Below, piece after piece: positions 1-8,833 of a stretch of 64,000 nt of DNA. The stretch lies in assembly GCA_024404915.1 (NCBI GenBank), contig JAKSPJ010000012.1, forward strand, positions 16,871 to 80,870, written 5' to 3'. Under the pieces are notes generated by a model that saw nothing but the letters and a program-made list of their open reading frames with translations, made no database searches and was not told where the DNA came from. Source of the DNA: Oscillospiraceae bacterium (lineage in GTDB: Bacteria; Bacillota; Clostridia; Oscillospirales; Ruminococcaceae). The position numbers were made by a program, and so were the translations under genes. The first letter of the stretch is position 1. Each line of letters starts with the position of its first letter.

Positions 1-340
1 GAAGCAGATTGTTCACAATAAAAACAGCTCCTGTACATCCAAGCAGTGCTGCGGAATATACAGGATTGCGCACAACCGCATAAACGCCGTCGGTAATCAG
101 CTGATTTTCTGCAACCTTCTGAAACAGTTTGGATTTCACTTTGGCATTGAAATTCAGATAGATGCCAAATGCAATCAAAGCGATGCCAATACATAGAAAT
201 GGAATATCCAAAGCATGTATTTCGCCGAAACCATGGGCATTTTTTTTCACCAGAAAAATAGCCGCTGCGGTTATAATAAATTGTCCGTATACAATGACAG
301 GCCCAACACCGAATAAAGGCAGATGATTATTTTCTTTCAT
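1..340 (-). CDS. ICMT/phospholipid methyltransferase-like membrane protein (partial)
   Basis: The gene runs off the left edge; 113 N-terminal residues are visible. The ATG at 340 follows a GGAG ribosome site. The translation shows two hydrophobic segments (about residues 10-30 and 45-63) and then a GVYAVVRNPVYSAALLG-type motif. That motif marks the isoprenylcysteine carboxyl methyltransferase/PEMT membrane methyltransferase family, which binds S-adenosylmethionine in its C-terminal half; that half lies outside the window. The gene starts 22 bp after the stop of the HgdB-like gene and probably shares its promoter. The substrate is unknown, since bacterial members of this family are seldom characterised. 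Confidence 0.75.
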   Translation of the reverse strand, partial: MKENNHLPLFGVGPVIVYGQFIITAAAIFLVKKNAHGFGEIHALDIPFLCIGIALIAFGIYLNFNAKVKSKLFQKVAENQLITDGVYAVVRNPVYSAALLGCTGAVFIVNNLL

Positions 341-362
341 ATTGCTGCTCCGATTTCCTGTT

Positions 363-1571
363 TTATGTGTCATCAATGACGTTGCTGATTAACAACTGAA
401 TGCGGTTCTGAATATTAACATCTGGTAAACTGGAATCAAAATCCAGGCTGACAACTCTGCCGTGATACTTGCGCATCATACTCATATATTGTCCTCTGCC
501 GTAAATGTGGCTTGGAATACAGCGAAATGCCTGCACACCCAGTATTTTACGAATGCCATTCTGAAAACAGCCCAAAGTATCCATGCTGATAAGCCAGCCG
601 TCGCCTACGCTGTCCAGCTCTGCTTTTTCTTTGCCGATTGCCTTTTTTAATGTGCCGTAATCCGTAAAGGCAAACATGCCTGATTTCCGCAGGGTGCGAA
701 GCAGAATTTTCTGATAGGTGCCAATCATGACGGAAAGGGCTGTGTAACCAAATCGCATAGCGCCCTCAGCGTATTTTTTATGGGTATCCATATAGTAAAG
801 AAAGTAAGAAGAAAGGCCATTGATGAAAACTTCGCAGCCCTCATCCTCCAGATATCTGACAATATCCCTGTTTGCAAAATGACAATACCTTGTGAATAAT
901 TCACCAACAATGCCGATTCTTTGCTTTTTCTCACCCGTCTGCGGAATGGCAGCAAAATCTGAAATGATTGTTTTGAATCGCCGTTTTAAAAGCAGGGGAT
1001 TCATATTTGTGCCGGTTCGCAATTCCTCAGAGAGGATATCAAGCCATTTTTGTCTGCAGCGGTCTGTATCACCCTTGCTGACCTCATATGGCCGAATCTG
1101 TAATGTCAGATACAGCAGAAGATCGCAGTAATGCATAGAGAAAAAAGCACGCATATACATAAAATACTGCATATGTACCTTATTTGTTTCTCCTTCCTTC
1201 ATGCTAAAGGTGATGACTTTTACACCATGGATGCCTGCATCTTCCAGCACTTTTTTTAGAATCTCTGTATAATTGGAACCAAGACAGCATTCACCGAAGG
1301 TCGGCATCAGCAGAAGTGTATTATTGAGATCGAAGTTTCCTGTTTTCAGGGCGCAGATAATCTGACCGATATCAATGATACAAGGAAAGCACATATCGTT
1401 ATTGACATGTTTCAAACCGGTTTCCACTATGTTTTCTGCGTTATCAAGTACTACAGGATAGTATTCCTCGGAACAGAACGCATATTTTAATAATGGATAG
1501 TGATAGTCAAACATGGAAGGCAGAATCAGCGTTTTTTGTCCTGCAACCTGTTCTTTCTGAATCTGATACAA
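363..1571 (-). CDS. 2-hydroxyacyl-CoA dehydratase (HgdB-like) family protein, stand-alone
   Basis: This 402-residue protein matches the 2-hydroxyglutaryl-CoA dehydratase/DUF2229-type family. Visible signatures are NNDMCFPCI (residues about 57-65, the family's conserved C-[YF]-P) and the GECCLGSNYTEIL block (about 93-105). In the related large clostridial proteins these motifs sit behind an ATP-dependent activase domain; here no activase domain or activase neighbour is visible. The cysteines probably hold an Fe-S cluster (inference). The start is TTG at 1571, chosen because AAGGGGG lies 8 nt upstream; a TTGACA-17-TATAAT promoter lies about 100 bp upstream. An ICMT-like gene follows. The reaction and substrate cannot be assigned. 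Confidence 0.75.
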   Translation of the reverse strand: MYQIQKEQVAGQKTLILPSMFDYHYPLLKYAFCSEEYYPVVLDNAENIVETGLKHVNNDMCFPCIIDIGQIICALKTGNFDLNNTLLLMPTFGECCLGSNYTEILKKVLEDAGIHGVKVITFSMKEGETNKVHMQYFMYMRAFFSMHYCDLLLYLTLQIRPYEVSKGDTDRCRQKWLDILSEELRTGTNMNPLLLKRRFKTIISDFAAIPQTGEKKQRIGIVGELFTRYCHFANRDIVRYLEDEGCEVFINGLSSYFLYYMDTHKKYAEGAMRFGYTALSVMIGTYQKILLRTLRKSGMFAFTDYGTLKKAIGKEKAELDSVGDGWLISMDTLGCFQNGIRKILGVQAFRCIPSHIYGRGQYMSMMRKYHGRVVSLDFDSSLPDVNIQNRIQLLISNVIDDT

Positions 1572-1672
1572 AAGAAATCCCCCTTATCCATTGCTGTGTT
1601 TCAATACAGAATGTATGAAAACAGTGATGATTTGCACGGAATATTACTTTGTGTGCATATTTTTCTATATAT

Positions 1673-1701
1673 ATTATATATGATAATAGAAGTATTGTCA
1701 A
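1673..1701 (-). promoter_or_regulatory. Promoter of the HgdB-like gene
   Basis: On the minus strand TTGACA (1701-1696) and TATAAT (1678-1673) are separated by exactly 17 nt, a perfect sigma-A type promoter. It predicts a leader of about 95 nt before the TTG start at 1571. Confidence 0.8.
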
Positions 1702-1862
1702 GCCATCCGGGGCGTATTGTGCGGCAGGAGGCTATAGTAATCATTTTATTAGAGATTGTGCACTGATGAATGGGCAGACCCAAGGCAAAAAGTATGGTGC
1801 GCGCAGAAAAGCCCACATTCTGACATCAGCAAGAAAATCTGATACCTTGATTACCAAAGATG

Positions 1863-1905
1863 AAAACAGAAGCGTCTTCCGAGGCATGGAAGACGCTTCT
1901 GTTTT
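1863..1905. terminator. Bidirectional intrinsic terminator
   Basis: Perfect 18-bp inverted repeat (1863-1880 and 1888-1905) with a 7-nt loop and A/T tracts on both flanks. It lies downstream of the dockerin gene ending at 1933. The remainder of 1702-1862 holds nothing recognisable. Confidence 0.9.
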
Positions 1906-1932
1906 TCATACTATTCTGAAAGTGATACGTCC

Positions 1933-3447
1933 TTATTTTATCAGAACGGCATCAATAGACAGACCGTCCAGCTGTTCCTTCCCATAGGGGATAGAGCAGA
2001 ACCAGCTTGCCATATCACATGTGAAAGAACCGGAGTCCTTATTGCGCTGAATGGTGACCATCAATGTGTTGTCTGAGACATCCAGTGAACTGAGATGGTG
2101 CCGATAGGATCCGCTTGATTCTTCAAAGGCTGCAATCAGCAGTACGTTTTCCTGGAAGAAAGTATCGTCATATTTTGCCGTATTTGTCTCAAAAGATTGG
2201 AAATACATATATTCCAACCCTGTTCCCATGGCTTGCTGAATCTTGTCTTTCAGTGCATTCAATTCAGCTTTAGAGTGAATCACTTTCACAGGAATATGGT
2301 TATTTGCTGCATCGTCCATTGCTGCCTCATTATCAAACGGAACCATAACACTGCCGTACCAGTATGAAAGCAGACGATCCATTCTGGAGAAATCACATGG
2401 TGCACAGTCAGCAGCTCTTTTAAGGATAGATGCACTGACAGTATAAATTGTCAGCGGATATGTTTCCATTACAAGGCCACGATACACAATTTTTAACGTA
2501 TCGCCAACCTGTACCGGCTCTGCTATTAATTGGGAATCTACATAAATCATTTCCTTTTTGTCAGTTTTCACAAGGATTCTGCTATCCTGAATCTCAGTTA
2601 CAACAGTGTTAATGGCTGTGAGCTTATGATCTGTGTAAAACATCAGGATATCGTCTTTCATCATATCCGCACTGTCACCGTCACAGAGAGATTCCAATTC
2701 CACATAAGCGATTTCTATATTATCCTGACTGCCTACAAGAACACGGAAATTCTCATCGTTTGTGAGATACTCCATCACACACAATCCGGAGCCGATATCC
2801 TTGCCTTTGTAGCCGGCAAAATCCTTCAGTGAAATGCGCTCCTTCAATTCAGAAATGGCGATGACATCCTCCATTGAAATTCTGGGAAGTTCATCTGTTT
2901 CATTCAGCAGACGGCGCTTCATCAATGAATAATCCTTGCTGTTGACACGACCATCCATGTTCATATCAGCGGTGGAGACATCCCGGATCGTCAGTTCCGG
3001 CAGATTCAGCATATACTTCTGGAGCAGCACAACGTCTGCCACACTGAATGAACCATCGCCGTTAAAATCTCCGCTTCCGGTATTGTCAACCATCAGACCT
3101 TCAACAGGCGGTATTTCTTCTATCGTTTCCGTAGGCATCATTTCGCCTGCAAGCGGCGGCAAAGTAGTGGTCGCTGCGGTGGATACCATCGTGCCTGCAA
3201 GGGGAGGAAGTGTTGTAGTTGGTACTGTAGTCAGTGTGCCTGCAAGCGGCGGCAAAGTAGTGGTTGTTGTGGTGGATACCATTGTGCCTGCAAGAGGGGG
3301 CATCGTAGTGGTCATTGTGGTAAAGACTGGTTCATTATCGCTTGTGCCGTCAGATGTCTCTGCCGCTGCCGCAGTTATTACGCCCGCCACTGTTCCTACT
3401 GCCAGTGTGGTAATCAAGGCAGCAATTTCATTCGTGAACTTTCTCAT
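1933..3447 (-). CDS. Secreted dockerin protein with tandem PPLAG repeats, probable substrate of the adjacent SPASM maturase
   Basis: 504 residues. A signal peptide (about 1-30) leads into a Thr-rich region with four exact PPLAG motifs (residues 50-54, 66-70, 81-85, 97-101) spaced 15-16 residues apart, plus a degenerate PPVEG at 113-117. A two-repeat type I dockerin follows (about 126-183, GDFNGDGSFSVADVV and MNMDGRVNSKDYSLM). The C-terminal 300 residues are uncharacterised; their last 90 resemble the PrcB C-terminal fold. The ATG overlaps the stop of the upstream radical SAM/SPASM gene by 4 bp (ATGA), so the two are translationally coupled. That coupling, and the short repeats, suggest that the PPLAG units are modified by the enzyme (inference). 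An internal rather than terminal dockerin is uncommon. The protein would be exported and docked on the cellulosome. Confidence 0.85.
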   Translation of the reverse strand: MRKFTNEIAALITTLAVGTVAGVITAAAAETSDGTSDNEPVFTTMTTTMPPLAGTMVSTTTTTTLPPLAGTLTTVPTTTLPPLAGTMVSTAATTTLPPLAGEMMPTETIEEIPPVEGLMVDNTGSGDFNGDGSFSVADVVLLQKYMLNLPELTIRDVSTADMNMDGRVNSKDYSLMKRRLLNETDELPRISMEDVIAISELKERISLKDFAGYKGKDIGSGLCVMEYLTNDENFRVLVGSQDNIEIAYVELESLCDGDSADMMKDDILMFYTDHKLTAINTVVTEIQDSRILVKTDKKEMIYVDSQLIAEPVQVGDTLKIVYRGLVMETYPLTIYTVSASILKRAADCAPCDFSRMDRLLSYWYGSVMVPFDNEAAMDDAANNHIPVKVIHSKAELNALKDKIQQAMGTGLEYMYFQSFETNTAKYDDTFFQENVLLIAAFEESSGSYRHHLSSLDVSDNTLMVTIQRNKDSGSFTCDMASWFCSIPYGKEQLDGLSIDAVLIK

Positions 3448-4424
3448 GATGGGTTTCCTCCTTTTTTCTTTGACAATAACGTAAGTGCGGTTAGAATATG
3501 GACCTGTTCTTCCAGACAGGCTGCTTCAGAAATATCTCTGACACTGCCGGTGGTAGACATTTTTCTGCATGCACAGTCATTTCTGCAGTATGCAGAAATC
3601 TCGCATCCGCTGCAGCGTTCCGATACCATGGAATAGTCAGGATGTGCCATTCTTGCCTGTTCCGCCTGTATACCCATTGCAATACTGCCGCACTGGTATT
3701 CCGGCAGATTCTGAAACTGTACACAGGGATAGAATTTCCCATCCCAATTGATAAACAGTTTTCTTTTACAGATTTCGCATCTGCTTTGTTTATTTTCACG
3801 GATAACTTTCTTTTTCAGGGCAAGCTCATACACAAACAAGTCAGGTATTTCCGCAATTTTTTCCCATTGTGCCCGAAGCAGGTTTCCGAAAGCGTCGGGA
3901 TCCTCCGGCGTCAGAAAAGCATCCATCACCGCAGAAATTTTCCTTACCCCCAGCTGTTTCAGATAGAGAACGTTCTCATAAAGATAGGGGAGAGTTTTTT
4001 CTGTATAAACAAGCTGCACCAGTGTTTCCGGCTGAAAGCGCAGAAGCATTTTTAATTTTTCATCCAGCAGCGCAGAATCCACGCCTCGTTCTTCACAGTG
4101 TTTTCCATCGTGTGACATATTGATGATTACGTTTCTTTCCATGCTCCATTTGATGAAATCCTCATTCAGAAGAGTGCCGTTTGTAGTAACTACAAATTCT
4201 TTTGCCCTGATAGTTTCACAGTAATACCTGACAATATCCATATATAACAATGGCTCACCGCCGAAAAGATACACACGATCAGCATCATTTCGTTTCTGAA
4301 TAAATGCCGCAATTTTCTGCATGGTTCCATCCTGAATATGGCCATATTTTGTATTCAGATGCCGCTCATAACAATAACTGCATTTTAAATTGCATTGGTT
4401 TGTAATGCTGATTGTATAATCCAT
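3444..4424 (-). CDS. Radical SAM/SPASM peptide maturase
   Basis: 326 residues. The [4Fe-4S] radical SAM motif CX3CX2C is at C11, C15, C18, and GGEP is at 55-58. The C-terminus carries a complete SPASM pattern: CX9GX4C (C219, G229, C234), CX2CX5CX3C (C271, C274, C280, C284) and a last C303. This is the signature of enzymes that crosslink or otherwise modify ribosomal peptides using auxiliary Fe-S clusters. It is short for the class (many are 370-450 residues) and I see no separate RiPP-recognition domain. The ATG follows AAAAGGA. It lies 84 bp downstream of the beta-helix gene and overlaps the PPLAG-dockerin gene by 4 bp, which makes that protein the obvious partner. Anaerobic SME-type activity on a non-peptide substrate is less likely. 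Confidence 0.88.
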   Translation of the reverse strand: MDYTISITNQCNLKCSYCYERHLNTKYGHIQDGTMQKIAAFIQKRNDADRVYLFGGEPLLYMDIVRYYCETIRAKEFVVTTNGTLLNEDFIKWSMERNVIINMSHDGKHCEERGVDSALLDEKLKMLLRFQPETLVQLVYTEKTLPYLYENVLYLKQLGVRKISAVMDAFLTPEDPDAFGNLLRAQWEKIAEIPDLFVYELALKKKVIRENKQSRCEICKRKLFINWDGKFYPCVQFQNLPEYQCGSIAMGIQAEQARMAHPDYSMVSERCSGCEISAYCRNDCACRKMSTTGSVRDISEAACLEEQVHILTALTLLSKKKGGNPS

Positions 4425-4508
4425 AGAATAAATCCTTTTCAGAAATCTTATATTTTTATGCAGCAGAAAAAGACTTGTATTTAATCAGAAATCCGGAGAC
4501 AGTTCTTA

Positions 4509-7391
4509 TTATTCAGTCATAGCAGGAAACGTGCTGATTTTGTTCAACAGAAAATCCATATGGAGCCGGACATCCTCGGCATCAAGTACGTCATTGCCGT
4601 TCAGATCGGCAGGGTCCAGGTCATCAATATCGCCCATGGCATATGCCTGTTTCAGCAGAGACAGATCTCTTGCATCTACAGCGCCGTCTGCATTGATATC
4701 GCCATAGATAAATGATTTGGGTTCCGAGCCTGCAGGGAAGATCAGCTTCCACCAGGCGATATTAAAGAGATAGCCGCTGCCGCCTTTAAACACCAGGTAC
4801 AAATCATGTGTGCCTGTTGTTTTTTCCAAAGCAGCACGCTGCGTTGCCCATGTCTGCCAGCCGCCTGTAGATTTCACATCACAGGTGCCAATCAGTTTGC
4901 CGTTGGGGCCATCCAGACGAATCTCAATGGTGGAGCCGCCGTTGTTGGCGCCGAGACGCAAATCAATTGCATCCGGGCTGTTTGCAAAATCCACATCCTT
5001 GAATCCGATATAGTCGCCGTTCTCAATATAGGCAACATCCAGGCCGCCTTCGCTGCAGTTTTCTGTCTGGATACCGGACTGGTCAGAGTAGGAAGAAGCA
5101 TCCACTACAGAGCCTGAGCCGCTGAGACGCAGAAGATAATTGGATTTGCTGAGGATTTTTCCGGAAGCATCCGTAACATAAATGCGGTATTCGCCTTCTT
5201 CAGAGGGAGTCTGAATCTTCGTTGCAGTACCGCTTGCTTTTGTCATGGTGCTGCCACGACGGAAGGAGGTTGTGCCATCCGGTGCAATCCAGACAGTTTT
5301 TCCTGTGCCGGCTGCACGAATCGGGAGCTGTTTTTCGCATTTGGACTGACAGCTTGCAGGGAATACGTAGTCAGCATCCGTCATCATTTTTTCCGGCATA
5401 ATATTTTTGTATGCATCCTGCAAACCTGAATTCAGACAAATTTCGTACTGTCTCTGGGGCCAGACATTATCTGAAACCACAATGGGGTCATCAATGGTGC
5501 TGTCAGGAGGATTGATACCCATTTTTTTCACAGTCGCATAGGTTCGGAGAATTGTCAGATGGTGCTTCTTGCCATAGTCTTCACAGTTGATGGTATAGGT
5601 AACATTTGGGTCAATTTCCAGGACATTGTCATTTTCCTCAATCCATGCGGTGCCCTCGTCATTGTGCAGACCGTATGTCGGTGCGCCGGGACCGCCGGCA
5701 GGAATGCCCTGAACATAGTTTTCGTTGATGACTGTACCGGGCATCTGACCGATGGTGTAAATACCGCCGGAGTCATGGAGACGGTTCAGTGAACGAATCA
5801 CACGGTTATAGCAGATGGTATTATTGCGGCAGGTTTCCGAGTCCGTAAAATTGCACCAGCCCCAGCCGACGTGAATACCGTTATATGCAGTTTTTTCAAT
5901 CTGATTCCGAAGCACCTGAATGGAGTCCGCACAGTACACAGTGACAGCTGCACAGCCGCCGAATCCGTGAACTACGCTGATATCATACAGAAGGTTATCT
6001 GTAATGGTATCATTTTTGCAGACACCCTCCACACCACGAGGGAATTTTTCATGATTATTGCTGCCGGCATCTCCGATATAGATGTGCTGCGGATGACCTA
6101 CAGTAATACCGGAGGAGGTAATATCAGTGATATAATTCCCGGAAATATTACTGTTGATAACGTCATTATTCATAGAAATGCCGTCTGCACCGGTATGCTT
6201 GATGACATTTCCTGTGAAGTCAATAGAATCACTATTGGATACATGAATCATGGCAGGAAGCGTATCTACCATTTCATATTTTTTGCTGTGCCAGTTCGAA
6301 TCTGCAAATGCAGTATAGGTCTGAGCTGCCTGGCAGGTTGTTTTACCATGGGAACCTGCAACATTTGTCAGCTGATAATCTGTATGTGCAAAGGTCAGAC
6401 CGCTGAATGTCAGATTCTTTACACGGTTGCCGGTTGATTCACCAGCAATCACGATGAGCTGTTCTGCCAAAGGTGCTTCTACATCAGCAGTATTCATATC
6501 TTCCCAGTCGTAGGGATAATAATACAGCTTGTGCTCTGTCTTGTCAAAATAAAACTGTCCCGGAGATTTTACAAAGCTGAATGCATTATAGAGTGTATGC
6601 CATCCGCTGCAGGAGAATCCTGCACCCCATCCGGGTGTCTGGGCGATGGAGCCATAGGGCTGCTGCAGAAGAAGCACCATGTTTCCATTCTCATAACGCA
6701 CATCTCTGGAACAGACAATATTCTCATTCCAGGTTGTACCATTTACCACTTCCAGGTCATCTTTATTGGTTTCCACTTTGGGAATATCATTGGCACTGTA
6801 TACAATGCCGTCGCTCTTTTTACCGGAGTCCCACGCCCAGTCTGCCTGACCTGCGATAATATTATATTCGCCGTAGCCGCCTTTTGCACCAGCACTCACG
6901 CTGCCCATATTGGCACGATGATCATTGACATAGAGGTTGCGGAGCTTATAATCCCTGTCCAATGTGGCCACATACAGATTGTCATTGTACTTTTTCCAGC
7001 CGCTGACCTGTTCAGCACCGGAAAAGACCGGTTTTTCATCCTGGTATGCCTGATAAATGATACGGCTTCCGTCGGCAGCGGAATCTTCAGGGGTAAAGGT
7101 GACAGCATCCGTCATGCGGTAAGTACCGCCACGGAAATACACCACAATATCGCCCTTGGTGCTGTTCTTGATTTTTCGTACAGCATCCTTTGCGCCGGAA
7201 AGTGTCTGAAGTGGAGCAGCCAGTGTGCCCGGGTTGAAATCGCTTCCGTCTGGAGCCACATAGAGCTCTGCGGCAGGTGCTGCTGCGCTGACCTGCATAG
7301 GCAGACGAATCCATCCGTCTGTCGCTGCTGCCGCCATTGCAAGACTGCATGCAATGGCCGTTACCTGTGATACTTTTTTTCTTTCTTTCAT
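4509..7391 (-). CDS. GH141-like right-handed beta-helix enzyme with CBM6 and dockerin
   Basis: 960 residues. A signal peptide (about 1-35, ending near VSA) precedes a long parallel beta-helix (about 35-660) that opens with ELYVAPDGSDFNPGT and resembles GH141, a family with a xylanase and a fucosidase among its members. A CBM6 (about 770-882: YIENGDYIGFK, GGWQTW, YLVFKGGSGYLFN) binds xylan or beta-glucan chains in this family. A C-terminal type I dockerin (about 887-954) attaches it to the cellulosome. I place the start at ATG 7391, because GGGGGA lies 9 nt before it; the in-frame ATG at 7406 contains that ribosome site. The downstream SPASM gene is 84 bp away with no clear terminator between. 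The exact substrate is uncertain. Confidence 0.8.
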   Translation of the reverse strand: MKERKKVSQVTAIACSLAMAAAATDGWIRLPMQVSAAAPAAELYVAPDGSDFNPGTLAAPLQTLSGAKDAVRKIKNSTKGDIVVYFRGGTYRMTDAVTFTPEDSAADGSRIIYQAYQDEKPVFSGAEQVSGWKKYNDNLYVATLDRDYKLRNLYVNDHRANMGSVSAGAKGGYGEYNIIAGQADWAWDSGKKSDGIVYSANDIPKVETNKDDLEVVNGTTWNENIVCSRDVRYENGNMVLLLQQPYGSIAQTPGWGAGFSCSGWHTLYNAFSFVKSPGQFYFDKTEHKLYYYPYDWEDMNTADVEAPLAEQLIVIAGESTGNRVKNLTFSGLTFAHTDYQLTNVAGSHGKTTCQAAQTYTAFADSNWHSKKYEMVDTLPAMIHVSNSDSIDFTGNVIKHTGADGISMNNDVINSNISGNYITDITSSGITVGHPQHIYIGDAGSNNHEKFPRGVEGVCKNDTITDNLLYDISVVHGFGGCAAVTVYCADSIQVLRNQIEKTAYNGIHVGWGWCNFTDSETCRNNTICYNRVIRSLNRLHDSGGIYTIGQMPGTVINENYVQGIPAGGPGAPTYGLHNDEGTAWIEENDNVLEIDPNVTYTINCEDYGKKHHLTILRTYATVKKMGINPPDSTIDDPIVVSDNVWPQRQYEICLNSGLQDAYKNIMPEKMMTDADYVFPASCQSKCEKQLPIRAAGTGKTVWIAPDGTTSFRRGSTMTKASGTATKIQTPSEEGEYRIYVTDASGKILSKSNYLLRLSGSGSVVDASSYSDQSGIQTENCSEGGLDVAYIENGDYIGFKDVDFANSPDAIDLRLGANNGGSTIEIRLDGPNGKLIGTCDVKSTGGWQTWATQRAALEKTTGTHDLYLVFKGGSGYLFNIAWWKLIFPAGSEPKSFIYGDINADGAVDARDLSLLKQAYAMGDIDDLDPADLNGNDVLDAEDVRLHMDFLLNKISTFPAMTE

Positions 7392-7505
7392 AATGAATTC
7401 CCCCATTCAATATAGTGTGAAGCTGCATACCGGAAGGGGAGGGAGACAATCATATGCGGATACTGTCAGTATATGTATTGTCCTGATATACAAGTTCACA
7501 TGATA

Positions 7506-7534
7506 AGTATACTTGAAAAACCTGGGATAATCAA
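7506..7534 (-). promoter_or_regulatory. Promoter of the beta-helix dockerin gene
   Basis: Minus-strand TTGATT (7534-7529), 17-nt spacer, TATACT (7511-7506), about 115 bp upstream of the start at 7391. It may drive the beta-helix, SPASM and PPLAG-dockerin genes as one transcript. Confidence 0.6.
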
Positions 7535-7681
7535 TGTGATTTTTCTAGAAATACTGGATAAATCGTCGAAATATATAGACAGCTTATATGAATCGGGGGA
7601 GTATTGTGCATACAGGTTTAGATATAAGAACAAAAACAAAGAAACAGATGCAGCGATCTGCAAACTCGATTGATACTACAA

Positions 7682-8833
7682 TTAATTTGCAGCCTTGATT
7701 GTATCAGCAGCCTCGCCTATGTCAGAACCTTTTTCATTCTTATTTTTCTTTTTTGAAGAACGATTGACAATTTTTCGAACCAGTTTCATTATCCATTTTG
7801 ACAACAGATTACTGAGCAGATAAACCGGAATGCTGAGCAGAACACTCAGAAGGAAGTCCAGCGGAACAATTTTCCAGTAGGTGGGGAAAAACACAGAGTA
7901 ATTGCTGAATTGGCCTGCATATTTCGGATAGAAAATGCCATCAAATATGGATGATAAAAGGAATGTGCAGATAGAAAGACCGGAAATCTTTGCCAGAGAC
8001 CAGCGGATATATTTGTTAGTGATTTTTACATCATAAAAAGAAAGGAAAATCAAAGCCGCAATAATTACATTGATGATATCGCCATTCTCCACACAGAAAC
8101 CGGAATAATAGTTTGTGGAAACCGTTTTATAGTTTGCAAATCCCAGCAGAAAACAGCCAAGCAGGAACAGCGGCACTGTGATAAATTTGGAAATCTTGGG
8201 TTTGAATTCGCTGATATAAGCTCCTACAATGTAGTAGGCAAAGGGCCACATTCCGCTGAAGTAGCCCAGGGGCATTCCAATCACAGCGAGTTCTTTCGGG
8301 TGCGGCAGACGGTTGATGGTCACTGGCAGCGTCGAGGCACAGACACAGATAATCACTGCCGCAAGCTTTTGCTTTCTGGTTTTCAGTGAATCATACGCCG
8401 CATTGATAAAGGGCATGAATAGTATCAGCGAAAGATACATATTGATATACCAGCCGTATGAGGGCTGATTGAAGGACCAGACGGATTGTGCCCAGATCCA
8501 GCCGCTGAATTGCTGTTTGAGAATGAGTATCTTATATGCGATGATTAAGCCGCTGATTGTGAATGTAGTAATAATAATGGGAATTGCTTTGATAAAATGC
8601 TCCGCTTCAAATCTGGCTTTTCGTTTCAGATAGCCGGTTATAAGGAGAAAAAGGGGCACGCATTCATAAAACAATGCCCGAAATGATACATGGAATATAA
8701 TATCGGGCTGCACACTTTCCAGCGAATAGTATCCGGTGTGCAAAAAGAAATGTAATGAAATTACAAAATACATTGCAAAGATTTTCAATAAATCAATGCC
8801 TGGTTCATTTTTTGTTTCTTTAAACAGTTTCAT
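7682..8833 (-). CDS. Acyltransferase family 3 membrane protein
   Basis: 383 residues with about ten hydrophobic segments and the family 3 acyltransferase N-terminus (GIDLLKIFAMYFVISLHFFLH, with the conserved His in the first membrane helix). Proteins of this family (OafA/YrhL/WecH types) transfer acetyl or succinyl groups to cell-surface glycans. The ATG at 8833 follows GGAGAA and lies inside the end of the anti-sigma gene (14-bp overlap), so it is the third gene of the ECF operon. This suggests that modification of an envelope polysaccharide or glycoprotein is part of the ECF response (inference). The target sugar is unknown. Confidence 0.85.
   Translation of the reverse strand: MKLFKETKNEPGIDLLKIFAMYFVISLHFFLHTGYYSLESVQPDIIFHVSFRALFYECVPLFLLITGYLKRKARFEAEHFIKAIPIIITTFTISGLIIAYKILILKQQFSGWIWAQSVWSFNQPSYGWYINMYLSLILFMPFINAAYDSLKTRKQKLAAVIICVCASTLPVTINRLPHPKELAVIGMPLGYFSGMWPFAYYIVGAYISEFKPKISKFITVPLFLLGCFLLGFANYKTVSTNYYSGFCVENGDIINVIIAALIFLSFYDVKITNKYIRWSLAKISGLSICTFLLSSIFDGIFYPKYAGQFSNYSVFFPTYWKIVPLDFLLSVLLSIPVYLLSNLLSKWIMKLVRKIVNRSSKKKNKNEKGSDIGEAADTIKAAN

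Noticed and set aside
7473..7673. 66-residue plus-strand frame
   Set aside because: It lies upstream of the beta-helix gene across its minus-strand promoter and lacks a ribosome site.
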